Assembly (NCBI RefSeq): GCF_000499285.1
Contig: NZ_AWUN01000003.1
Location: 62,001 to 126,000, forward strand
Reading direction: 5' to 3'
DNA: 64,000 bases
Source: Bifidobacterium sp. 7101
Lineage (GTDB): Bacteria > Actinomycetota > Actinomycetes > Actinomycetales > Bifidobacteriaceae
Below are positions 9,569 to 17,278 of this stretch, one piece after another (position 1 is the stretch's first letter; every line of letters starts with the position of its first letter). The position numbers and the translations under genes are program-made. The notes beneath the pieces were generated by a model. That model saw nothing but the letters and a program-made list of their open reading frames with translations, was not told the DNA's origin and did no database searches.

Positions 9569-9718
9569 ATGGGTTTCTGGATTATGGTATTCGAGGCTTT
9601 GCTCGGGCTGGTGCTTCTAATTCTGGGAGTCGTTCGGGGCAAGAATGACAAGCGCTGGTTTGCGCTGTGCATATTGGGCGTAGCATGCCTGGCGTTCGCC
9701 GTTTGGCTTGCCATATGA
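9569..9718 (+). CDS. 49-residue two-helix membrane protein
   Basis: This short frame starts at ATG 9569, three bases after the ATPase stop, with AAAGGA at 9556-9561 as ribosome site. The peptide is almost entirely two hydrophobic helices (about residues 4-22 and 30-48) joined by a basic turn RGKNDKR. Position and spacing make it the fourth gene of the FtsX-like ABC operon. It could be a small stabilising subunit, an immunity peptide or a regulator of the transporter. I do not recognise the family. A 7-bp inverted repeat follows at 9734-9750. Confidence 0.6.
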   Translation: MGFWIMVFEALLGLVLLILGVVRGKNDKRWFALCILGVACLAFAVWLAI

Positions 9719-10109
9719 GCAGCCGGTGAAACAATGCCGGTGGCCGGCATCGAGTGAGTATGAGTAGCGGTTGCTGACGGGAGGGGAGCAGCAGATAGCT
9801 TATTGGGAGAGCCAAAGAGATTCCGAATTGCCATGGCTGATCGAATTAATGAGTGAGTTTTGCTTCTTTCCATGAACATGCAGGAGATACTGTTGATTCG
9901 CTTGATTCGCCAAAGATTTGAGATACCTGTTCCTCTTTAAATCTGTAGACAGGTGCTTGAGCATTCGGTCCTAACAGCTAGCGGTTCTGATGCCGATATA
10001 TTTCAATCACCACTGGTGGTACTCTTTTCGAAGAGTGTCTGGCAGGTTTGGCCGCTCAATGCAATGAAACTTTAACGAACCGCTGTACCTACCATAAAGG
10101 GTGGCACCA
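9719..10109 (+). other. Intergenic region between two ABC operons
   Basis: No convincing gene on either strand; the minus-strand frame at 9562-9879 is antisense to the small membrane gene and has no protein-like character. The left end holds the perfect hairpin ATGCCGG-TGG-CCGGCAT (9734-9750), which may end transcription of the operon to its left although no T-run follows. The right end supplies AAAGGGTGG (about 10096-10104) as ribosome site of the next gene. I see no clear promoter. Confidence 0.4.
9734..9750 (+). terminator. Inverted repeat after the FtsX-like operon
   Basis: Two perfect 7-bp arms, ATGCCGG and CCGGCAT, are separated by three bases, 16 bases after the small membrane gene. 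There is no run of T after it, so it is a weak or factor-dependent terminator candidate. Confidence 0.35.
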
Positions 10110-11024
10110 ATGAATGCTGCTATAGAACTTGGCAATCTGGTTAAAGAGTATGAAACACCGGCAGGGGTTATCAAGGCGCTGGACCACCTTGATCTAATTG
10201 TCCCTGAAGGAGGTATCTTTGGTCTGTTGGGCCCTAACGGTGCTGGAAAATCAACAACGCTCGAAATAGCTGTCGGCTTGAGAAAACCGACTTCTGGAAC
10301 TGTCAGCATATTTGGCAGGAATCCGCAGACCGACTCGCAGTGGGTACATCAGCGGGTTAGTATTCAACCCCAGGAGTCCACTATCTTTCCCCAGGAAAGA
10401 GTGGGCGAGATACTGTCATTTTGGGCCAGTCTTTATGATCACCCGCGCGACGTGGATCAAGTCGCAAAATGGATGGGCCTGGATGAATTGCTGCTCCGCA
10501 AGGTGGCGAAATTATCAGGTGGACAAAAACAGCGTCTGAACGTTGGTCTATCCATCATTGGACGTACGAAATTAGCCATACTTGATGAACCTTCCACTGG
10601 TCTTGATGTAATGGCTCGAGACAACCTTTGGAAGGTGCTTAGGTTTCTGGCTGAAGAAGGTACGACGATTGTCCTATCGACACATGATCTAGATGAAGCG
10701 CGAGTTCTCTGCCACGAAGTAGCAGTGATAGATCATGGTCGGTCTGTAGCCCAAGGCAGTCCAGAGGAACTCATAAGGAAACATGTCAAGGGAACGTTAA
10801 TATCCTGCCAAGTAACACCAGATGGAATATTGGACCTTGTGAGCATGCTTCGAACTTTTGGCGAACCGGAAGTTATTGATAAGACAACCATCTCAATACG
10901 TGCCGACGATACGGATCCTGTTATTGCTGTGCTGTCGAGCAATCCTGCGGTTTCCCAATTACGTATGAACGAACCAAGCCTTTATGATGCCTTCGTGAAA
11001 TTGACCGGGCATGATTTTGAATAA
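10110..11024 (+). CDS. ABC-2 type transporter ATPase (DrrA/CcmA-like)
   Basis: The 304-residue protein has a single ATPase domain in its first 220 residues: Walker A GPNGAGKST, signature LSGGQKQRL, Walker B LAILDEPSTGLD, switch histidine LSTHD. The C-terminal 80 residues form the small beta-rich tail common in DrrA-like ATPases. ATG 10110 was chosen over GTG 10101 because the GTG is part of the AAAGGGTGG ribosome site. It pairs with the six-helix permease 31 bases downstream. Exporters of this type move antibiotics, lipids or peptides; nothing here shows which. Confidence 0.88.
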   Translation: MNAAIELGNLVKEYETPAGVIKALDHLDLIVPEGGIFGLLGPNGAGKSTTLEIAVGLRKPTSGTVSIFGRNPQTDSQWVHQRVSIQPQESTIFPQERVGEILSFWASLYDHPRDVDQVAKWMGLDELLLRKVAKLSGGQKQRLNVGLSIIGRTKLAILDEPSTGLDVMARDNLWKVLRFLAEEGTTIVLSTHDLDEARVLCHEVAVIDHGRSVAQGSPEELIRKHVKGTLISCQVTPDGILDLVSMLRTFGEPEVIDKTTISIRADDTDPVIAVLSSNPAVSQLRMNEPSLYDAFVKLTGHDFE

Positions 11025-11055
11025 TTGATAATACTCATTTTTGTTAGGACTCCAG

Positions 11056-11811
11056 ATGATAGAAAAAAGGCACCTTCGCCCCCTCTTGGCGCTGCAGACT
11101 CGTGAACTAGTCAGGAACACTTCGTATTTTATTTTTGTCATAATTTTCCCTTTTGGCATGGCGGGAATGTTCCTTCTCATGTCCGAGATGATGAAAGGGC
11201 AGGCTGATGCTCCGGATTTCAGCCCATTTGTCATGCCCATGGCGCTCTTTCTGGCAGTGACCGGTACAGCTTTGACCATGACTGCAGGTCCTTTGGCCGA
11301 GGTCAGGCAATCAGGAGCTCTTCGGGTATTTTCAACAACGCCTATTCGAAAAGCAGACTATTTGATGACGTATCTGGCTGTAAGGCTCATTATGGCGACC
11401 GTGCAGATCCTTGTCATAGTAGGCGCTTCGGTATTGCTGAATCTGCTTCCGTTTAGGGATATTGGTCGGGTTTTTGTCGTGTCCTTATTGGGACTGGTCA
11501 TGTTTCTTGCCTTGGGGTATTTAATGGGTGGGTGGCTTTCGTCACCGCAGTTGGCAACCAACTTGGGAGCTCTCGTGCAACTGTTGGCTTTGTTCCTCAG
11601 TGGCCTGGCCATACCCTTCGCCATCCTTCCGGATTGGTTGACGAATGTTATCAGATGGATTCCGTCGACTCTCTTTGGAGATCTCATTTTCTGGGCATCA
11701 AAAAATCCCCTGCAGCAAACGGGCGCTATGCTTTCAACCTCCATTGTGCTTGCTGTTACTGCAGTGCTTGTGTTTTTGGCGGTTCGTGGTTTCAAATGGG
11801 ATGTGGAGTGA
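11056..11811 (+). CDS. ABC-2 type transporter permease
   Basis: The 251-residue protein has six predicted membrane helices. The first is near residues 20-40, and the others are crowded between residues 55 and 250. The segment before the second pair carries FSTTPIRKADYL, like the coupling helix of ABC2_membrane proteins. ATG 11056 is preceded by AGGA at 11046-11049; TTG 11041 would add five residues. It follows the ATPase by 31 bases and should form the membrane half of the same exporter. Confidence 0.85.
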   Translation: MIEKRHLRPLLALQTRELVRNTSYFIFVIIFPFGMAGMFLLMSEMMKGQADAPDFSPFVMPMALFLAVTGTALTMTAGPLAEVRQSGALRVFSTTPIRKADYLMTYLAVRLIMATVQILVIVGASVLLNLLPFRDIGRVFVVSLLGLVMFLALGYLMGGWLSSPQLATNLGALVQLLALFLSGLAIPFAILPDWLTNVIRWIPSTLFGDLIFWASKNPLQQTGAMLSTSIVLAVTAVLVFLAVRGFKWDVE

Positions 11812-12134
11812 GTTTGGAGCCCGAAGTGTCATTGATTAAAAATGTTTGAAAGTTAAAATATTCAAGCAAGTCATAAGTTATCCATGCCACCAGCCATAGG
11901 ACAGTTGGAGGGCCAAGCTCGGTTTTTCTCTTGCTTATTTGTCCATGTCTTGGACTGCCACACCATACTCTGTTGTTTTGATTTAGCTCGTCCACGCTAC
12001 CCTCAGCGCCTGCGGTTATTTCTCCTGATATGAATCTGATCTTGCTGTCAGCCGGGCGGCGGGGCCGCTATCATGAGAGCCGGAACAGGATCGAGCGGGT
12101 CCTTCGGATTGGGGCCCGATGAAGGAATGCGTAC
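11812..12134 (+). other. Intergenic region, nothing recognised
   Basis: These 323 bases begin AT-rich after the ABC-2 permease and become GC-rich toward the LOG-family gene. I see no strong hairpin with a T-run, no tRNA and no convincing small gene. GAAGGA at about 12121-12126 is the ribosome site for the next gene. Confidence 0.4.
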
Positions 12135-12902
12135 ATGGCGGATATGGTTGACAATCACAATGACGACGAAGGCCCGGACCTGGGCAGGACCTACCACAGC
12201 GGTCCGGTCATCATGCGCGGGCCCATGATTCCCGAGGCGGATGCCAATGCTGGGTTGCTCTCGTCGGGTGGCGATACGGACTGGCTGCACATGGATCCTT
12301 GGCGGGTGCTGCGCATCCAGGCTGAGTTCGTCGACGGGTTCGGTGCGCTGGCGGAACTGGGTCCGGCGGCAGCGATCTTTGGGTCAGCGCGGACCGGCAG
12401 GGATGATCCCACCTATGCGGCTGCACGCAAGATGGGCGGCGACCTGGCCAAGGCCGGTATGGCGGTCATCACCGGGGGAGGGCCAGGCATCATGGAGGCA
12501 GCCAACAAGGGCGCAGCTGAGGTCGGCGGCAAGTCCGTCGGTCTGGGCATCGAATTGCCCATGGAGCAGGGACTGAACCGCTGGGTGAATTTGGGTATCA
12601 CCTTCCGCTACTTCTTCGTACGCAAGATGATGTTCATGAAATACTCCTCGGGCATCATCGTCTGCCCCGGTGGGTTCGGCACCCTGGATGAGATGTTCGA
12701 GGTACTGACCCTGGTGCAAACCCATAAGGCACCCAGCATGCCCATCGTCCTCTTCGACAGGGCCTACTGGCAGGGACTCTTCGATTGGATCTCGGACACG
12801 GTGAAGCAGCGGGGCATGATTTCTGATCTGGACCCCGATCTGGTCATCCGCACTGATGATCCTGATGAGGCTGTCGAAGCCATCCTACGACACCGTGCCT
12901 GA
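12135..12902 (+). CDS. LOG family protein (putative nucleoside monophosphate phosphoribohydrolase)
   Basis: A 255-residue Rossmann-fold protein with the hallmark loop PGGFGTLDEMFE and an upstream ITGGGPGIMEAANKGA phosphate-binding segment. In characterised LOG proteins these residues cleave N6-modified AMP to the free base and ribose 5-phosphate. The Arg and Glu of the active-site motif are present (RKMMFMKYS and TLDEMFE). The first 50 residues are an acidic, probably flexible extension. In bacteria the physiological substrate is usually unknown. It stands alone between the ABC-2 genes and a convergent methyltransferase gene. Confidence 0.85.
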   Translation: MADMVDNHNDDEGPDLGRTYHSGPVIMRGPMIPEADANAGLLSSGGDTDWLHMDPWRVLRIQAEFVDGFGALAELGPAAAIFGSARTGRDDPTYAAARKMGGDLAKAGMAVITGGGPGIMEAANKGAAEVGGKSVGLGIELPMEQGLNRWVNLGITFRYFFVRKMMFMKYSSGIIVCPGGFGTLDEMFEVLTLVQTHKAPSMPIVLFDRAYWQGLFDWISDTVKQRGMISDLDPDLVIRTDDPDEAVEAILRHRA

Positions 12903-12920
12903 ATGGTAGGTGGGCGGCAG

Positions 12921-13607
12921 TCAGTGGGCGCGGGTGGCCATGATCATGCCCGTGCCGACGGGCAGCAGGCAGGATTCCCAGTCATTGTCTTTGCTTATGG
13001 CCTCCATGATGGTCCGTAGGGTGGTCGTTTTGGCGGATCTGTTGGCCGGGTTGAGCACGCCGCCCTTGTCTGGGTCGTCCAGCAGATCGAAGGCATCCGT
13101 GAAGATCAGCTGTCCCCGGTCCTTGAGCAGACGTGGGGCCTGGTCCATGACCTGTTGGTAGTTGTCACCATTGCCCGAGACGACGATAAGGTCGTAGTCG
13201 CTGGGATTGAGCCTGGGGAAATAGGTCCTTGCAGCCGCGTTGACCGCCCGCAGCCTCATGCCTGGATGGACTTTCTCCATTCCTGCGAATATTTTTTTGA
13301 CCAGAGAGGTGCCTTGGGCTGTGGAGTCAACGGCGGTGAACTGGCCATGGCCATGCAGACCCGTCATCAGGCGCAGGGCTTCGACCACGGAGCCGTTGCC
13401 CACCAGGATGATGGATGCCGGAGCGTTCCGGCCGGCCAGGAACTGCAGAAAGGCGCCTTGAGACCTGGAACACTGGGCGAATCCGGCCTCCGAAGCCTTG
13501 TCTCGCAAGGCCTGCAACTTGTCGGATTCGACGTTCAGAGCGCTTGCCTCGGCGAATTCCCATCCTCTGGCGATGTTGTTGTACGAGGTTTTGTCCATGC
13601 TAACCAT
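12921..13607 (-). CDS. O-methyltransferase-like SAM-binding protein
   Basis: The 228-residue protein has a class I SAM-methyltransferase layout: ASIILVGNGSVVEALRL as the first strand and SAM loop, FTAVDSTAQG as motif II, and DLIVVSGNGDNYQQVM as the acidic motif region. It is close in size to bacterial catechol-type O-methyltransferases, but the Gly-rich SAM loop is GNGS rather than GxGxG. ATG 13607 and 13598 are three codons apart and neither has a strong ribosome site. It is transcribed toward the LOG gene, with 18 bases between the stops. Substrate unknown. Confidence 0.75.
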   Translation of the reverse strand: MVSMDKTSYNNIARGWEFAEASALNVESDKLQALRDKASEAGFAQCSRSQGAFLQFLAGRNAPASIILVGNGSVVEALRLMTGLHGHGQFTAVDSTAQGTSLVKKIFAGMEKVHPGMRLRAVNAAARTYFPRLNPSDYDLIVVSGNGDNYQQVMDQAPRLLKDRGQLIFTDAFDLLDDPDKGGVLNPANRSAKTTTLRTIMEAISKDNDWESCLLPVGTGMIMATRAH

Positions 13608-13671
13608 GGTAACGACTAGAGGGCACAAGCCTGTCGCCTGCTCACGCTGGCCTGTGTATGCATGAGTTTGG

Positions 13672-14871
13672 CTACTCCTTGACGGCTTCGACCAGCTTCC
13701 ACATCTCTTCGCCCACGTCAATCCCTCTGGGGCAGGGTCGGGTGCAGGCCCGTATGGACTGGCATGCCTGGATTCCGTCCACCTGGTCAATGGCCTCAAG
13801 GCGTTCCTGCCGATGACTGTCGCGGGAATCGTTGATGAATCGAGCCGCTGCTATCATGGCCGCCGGGCCGGCAAAGGCCTCACCGCCCGCATAAATAGGA
13901 CAGGCGCCCTGGCAGAGCCCGCAGGCGATGCAGGTGCTGAGCAGTTCGTACCGGGCCAGCTCTTCAGGAGTTTGCCGGTATTCTGACGCTGGTTCTGCGT
14001 TGGCTGCCTTTGTCTGGGCTGCTTGGCTGCTATCAGCAGAGGAATCATCATTGATCAGATAAGGCTTGAAGCGTCGAATTTGGTCAAACATGGCATCGGT
14101 GTCCGCTATCAGGTCTCTGAGAGGGGTGAAGCCGGGAAGCGGGCGGATCTCTACTACTGAAGATTCTGCATAGCTTGATGTTTCAGTAGGGTGTGGTGTG
14201 TCAGTATGGCTTGTAGCTGCTGTAACGGTTGCGGTTTCCGTAGGATTTGTAGCCGAGAAGTCTGTGGCCGTCGAGTCTGAGACCGAATCCGAATGCGATA
14301 ACGACGGGGATACGGCCGTTTTGGAGGTCGCTGTGCCGGTGCGACGGAAGGCTGGAGGCTGCTGATCCTGCGGATTTCCAGTAGCTACACCGGGTGTGGC
14401 GTATGCGTTCGGCATGGTTTTGGATGCGGAAAGGCAATCGGCGATGGTTGCTGTGCAGAGCAGATCCGGACGACCGTTGATGAGCACGGCATCCGATCCG
14501 CACATGCCATGTCCGCAGGAGTACCGGAAGTTCAGTGTGGGGTCCACCTCCCGCTTGATCTGCAGCAGGGCATCCAGAACAGTGCGCTGTGGGGCAATGC
14601 GGATCGTATACTCCTGCGTCCAGCGGCGGCCTCGGGCCCGTCGGTTGCCAGCTGTGGCAAAGGGGTTGCTCTTGGCGAATGGGTTGGTTCGTGCCGGGCG
14701 CTCTGATTGGGGTCGTGGGGTGAACCGGGCTATTCGGAAGGTCACCGGACGGGGATCGCGGTCCGGTGCAGGTGCCTTGGATCCGTCTGAGCCGGTGGAC
14801 TGTGATGTCACGGTTGCTCCTGTCCTTGCTCGGGATATGGCCCGATGCCCATTGATATGCGCGGACTCCAT
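13672..14871 (-). CDS. sdhB: Succinate dehydrogenase/fumarate reductase iron-sulfur subunit with low-complexity insert
   Basis: This 399-residue subunit passes electrons from the flavoprotein through three Fe-S clusters. The [2Fe-2S] ligands are in SCGHGMCGSD and the later DLLC; Asp in the third position is normal for SdhB. The [4Fe-4S]/[3Fe-4S] motifs are CIACGLCQGACP and CQSIRACTRPCP. Typical SdhB proteins are about 235-260 residues. This one has an N-terminal extension of about 80 residues and a Ser/Thr/Ala/Pro-rich insert of about 90 residues (near 205-295) between the two domains. ATG 14871 was taken because an AGGGA site precedes it and it clears the sdhA gene. It lies 82 bases downstream of sdhA in the same direction. 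No membrane-anchor subunit is next to it. Confidence 0.9.
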   Translation of the reverse strand: MESAHINGHRAISRARTGATVTSQSTGSDGSKAPAPDRDPRPVTFRIARFTPRPQSERPARTNPFAKSNPFATAGNRRARGRRWTQEYTIRIAPQRTVLDALLQIKREVDPTLNFRYSCGHGMCGSDAVLINGRPDLLCTATIADCLSASKTMPNAYATPGVATGNPQDQQPPAFRRTGTATSKTAVSPSLSHSDSVSDSTATDFSATNPTETATVTAATSHTDTPHPTETSSYAESSVVEIRPLPGFTPLRDLIADTDAMFDQIRRFKPYLINDDSSADSSQAAQTKAANAEPASEYRQTPEELARYELLSTCIACGLCQGACPIYAGGEAFAGPAAMIAAARFINDSRDSHRQERLEAIDQVDGIQACQSIRACTRPCPRGIDVGEEMWKLVEAVKE

Positions 14872-14953
14872 CCTAATCCCTGACTGACCAGGTTCGGTGT
14901 CGAACAGGTGCCTGTCTGACCAGATTGGATTCAGAGTCCATAATCGGGGTCCA

Positions 14954-16855
14954 TCAGTAGTTGCGGCCCTTGGGAGGCATGTCGACGATATGAACAGGCT
15001 GCCAGGAGACGTCTTCATTAGCATCGATCATGGTGTGAGCCAGATAGTGTTCGTCATCGCGCTGCGGAAAATCGCGGCGATGCAGGGCGCCGCGGGATTC
15101 CTGACGTTGCAGACTGGCATTCAACACAGCCCGGGCCAGTGTCAGCAGGTTGTCCACCTCCATGATGGCGGTGACTTCCTGGTTGAGTACTGCTGTCTCA
15201 CTGTGCGCACGTAGCTGTTTTGCATCAGTTTCCAGTTGATCCAGACCGCGCAAACCCTTTTCAATGCTGCCCTGATCGCATCGGACGGCAACGGCCTCCT
15301 CCATCAGCCGTCCTAGTCGGCCCATCAGCGCATAAGGGTTGTTCAGGCTGGCCTCGTCACCGGGGTCGGAGGCTTCGCCTTGGTCGTCAGCCAATGCTGG
15401 TTCCGAGGGTTCGCCGTTGCTTGCGCCAGCCAGCAACTCGTCCAGGAAGGCCTGACGCTTTTGCAGAGCTTGTGTGAGCGGAGATGTGTCGGTCGTGTCG
15501 TTTGGCTCATCGGCTTTGGATATGGCGGCGGCGATGGTCTGCCCGGTCCTGGTGCCAAAGAGGCAGGCGTCCAGCAGGGAGTTGCCGCCCAGTCGGTTGG
15601 CTCCGTGAACGCTGACACAGGAGCATTCCCCGGCGGCGAACAGTCCGTCCACGATTCGACGGTGGCCATTCTGCCAGCGGTAGACGCGACCACGATCGGT
15701 AATGGGAATGCCTCCCATAGTGTAGTGGGCGGTGGGTTTGACCGGAACCATGTCCACAGTGGGATCCAGGTGGGCATAGCGATGGATGGTCTCGGTGACC
15801 TGGGGGAGTAGGGCGGTCATGCGCTTGCTGTCAATGCCGGTCATGTCCAGCCAGACGCAATCATGAGGCCCGTCCGGGTCCGATGGATCGGCCACTCCTC
15901 GGCCTGCATCAATCTCGGCCATGATGGAACGGCTGACGACATCCCTGGCGGCCAGGTCGCCGTGTCCCGGTGCGTAGTCCTGCATGAAGGCCCGGCCCTG
16001 ACTGTTCCTGAGCACGCCGCCTTCTGCCCGGGAGGCCTCAGAAAGCAGGATGCCAGTGTGGCCCAGGCCAGTGGGATGGAATTGGATGAACTCTACATCC
16101 TCCAGCTGCAGACCGGCCTGTAGTGCGAGCGCCATGCCATCGCCGGTCAGATCCCAGGAGTTGGAGGTCGTATGGAAGAGCCGGCCGGCCCCGCCCGTGC
16201 ACAGGACGATATTGTCGGCTTGGATGGCTTGCAGCTTGCCGGCGTGAGTGTCCAGGACGATCAGTCCACGGGCCTGGCCGCCGGATTCCTCATCAACGGG
16301 TGGGTCAACGACCAGGTCGGTCACATACCATTCCTCAGCGAACTCGACTCCCAGACGCAGGCACTGCTGCCAAAGGGCGTGCAGGATCTGATGGCCGATA
16401 CGGTCGGCTGCGTAGGCTGCTCTCCTAACTGGATGGCCTCCATAATCGGCGGTATGGCCGCCAAACTTCCGCTGGGCGATGTGCCCGTCTTCAGTTCTTG
16501 AGAAGGCCACTCCGTCATGCTCCAGTTCGATGACGATGCCCGGAGCCTGCTCGGCCAGAATCCGCACGGCATCCTGGTCGGCCAGCCAGTCGCTGCCCTT
16601 GACGGTGTCGTAGTAGTGCCAATGCCAGTCGTCCTTCTCCTGATTGCCCAGACTGGCCGCAATGCCGCCCTCCGCCGATCCGGTGTGGGATCGCAGGGGC
16701 TGCAGCTTGGAGACAACCAGGACCTTTGGCAAAGAGCCGTTCCTGTTTCCGTCGCTCTCCAGAGCTCTGTACAGTCCCAGAGCCGTCGACAACCCGGCCG
16801 CTCCGGCTCCGACGATGACGGCATCATAGCGGTTTCTGACCTTCTGCGGATTCAT
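14954..16855 (-). CDS. sdhA: Succinate dehydrogenase/fumarate reductase flavoprotein subunit
   Basis: A 633-residue flavoprotein that interconverts succinate and fumarate. The N-terminal FAD dinucleotide motif is VIVGAGAAGLS. RSHTGSAEGGI carries the His expected to bind FAD covalently. FIQFHPTG and SRAEGGVLRN form the substrate and active-site region, HYTMGGI the conserved His/Met, and NRLGGNSLLDA the C-terminal FAD site. The start at ATG 16855 leaves 78 bases to the divergent ogt-type gene; the frame is open upstream but only as its antisense. It forms an operon with the iron-sulfur subunit. Direction in vivo (oxidation with a respiratory chain or fumarate reduction) cannot be told from sequence. 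Confidence 0.93.
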   Translation of the reverse strand: MNPQKVRNRYDAVIVGAGAAGLSTALGLYRALESDGNRNGSLPKVLVVSKLQPLRSHTGSAEGGIAASLGNQEKDDWHWHYYDTVKGSDWLADQDAVRILAEQAPGIVIELEHDGVAFSRTEDGHIAQRKFGGHTADYGGHPVRRAAYAADRIGHQILHALWQQCLRLGVEFAEEWYVTDLVVDPPVDEESGGQARGLIVLDTHAGKLQAIQADNIVLCTGGAGRLFHTTSNSWDLTGDGMALALQAGLQLEDVEFIQFHPTGLGHTGILLSEASRAEGGVLRNSQGRAFMQDYAPGHGDLAARDVVSRSIMAEIDAGRGVADPSDPDGPHDCVWLDMTGIDSKRMTALLPQVTETIHRYAHLDPTVDMVPVKPTAHYTMGGIPITDRGRVYRWQNGHRRIVDGLFAAGECSCVSVHGANRLGGNSLLDACLFGTRTGQTIAAAISKADEPNDTTDTSPLTQALQKRQAFLDELLAGASNGEPSEPALADDQGEASDPGDEASLNNPYALMGRLGRLMEEAVAVRCDQGSIEKGLRGLDQLETDAKQLRAHSETAVLNQEVTAIMEVDNLLTLARAVLNASLQRQESRGALHRRDFPQRDDEHYLAHTMIDANEDVSWQPVHIVDMPPKGRNY

Positions 16856-16933
16856 ACCATCGATACTGTCACGACCTATTGATACCGGCAGCCCCACCAG
16901 TGCATGTCTGCTTGCGTGGGCAAAATAGGTCGT

Positions 16934-17278
16934 ATGACCGAGCTTTCCTTCTCCCAGCAGGTTTATCAGGTCGTCAGGCGGATTCCTCGCGGCAAGGTCG
17001 CCACCTATGGCCAGGTCGCCTCCCTGACTGGTCATCCGTGCAACGCCAGGTTCGTGGGTTATGCACTTCATGACAATCCTGAACCTGGGGTGATTCCCTG
17101 TCATCGCGTGGTCTTTCGTGATGGTTCTCTGGCCCCGGGATTCGCCTTTGGCGGTCCTGAACGTCAGCGTCAGCTGCTGGAGGATGAGGGTGTTCATTTT
17201 GTTCCTCCCCGTAGCGATGAATCTGCTGGTGCAGATGGCTGGGTGGTTGATTTGGATCGCTGTCGCTGGAAGGCCTGA
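16934..17278 (+). CDS. Small methylated-DNA--protein-cysteine S-methyltransferase family protein
   Basis: A 114-residue protein equal to the C-terminal active-site domain of Ogt/Ada. The core is RGKVATYGQVA, then GNA-like NARFVGYAL and the acceptor loop IPCHRVV with its Cys present, so it can in principle take O6-alkyl groups off guanine, unlike ATL proteins that have Trp or Ala there. The N-terminal ribonuclease-like domain of full-size Ogt is missing, as in many bacterial homologues. ATG 16934 follows AGGT; an upstream start in frame at 16904 adds ten residues. Its last 85 bases overlap the end of dprA on the other strand. Confidence 0.85.
   Translation: MTELSFSQQVYQVVRRIPRGKVATYGQVASLTGHPCNARFVGYALHDNPEPGVIPCHRVVFRDGSLAPGFAFGGPERQRQLLEDEGVHFVPPRSDESAGADGWVVDLDRCRWKA

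Noticed and set aside
13672-14871. Asp in place of Cys in the [2Fe-2S] motif of SdhB
   Set aside because: Normal for succinate dehydrogenases, so not a loss of function.
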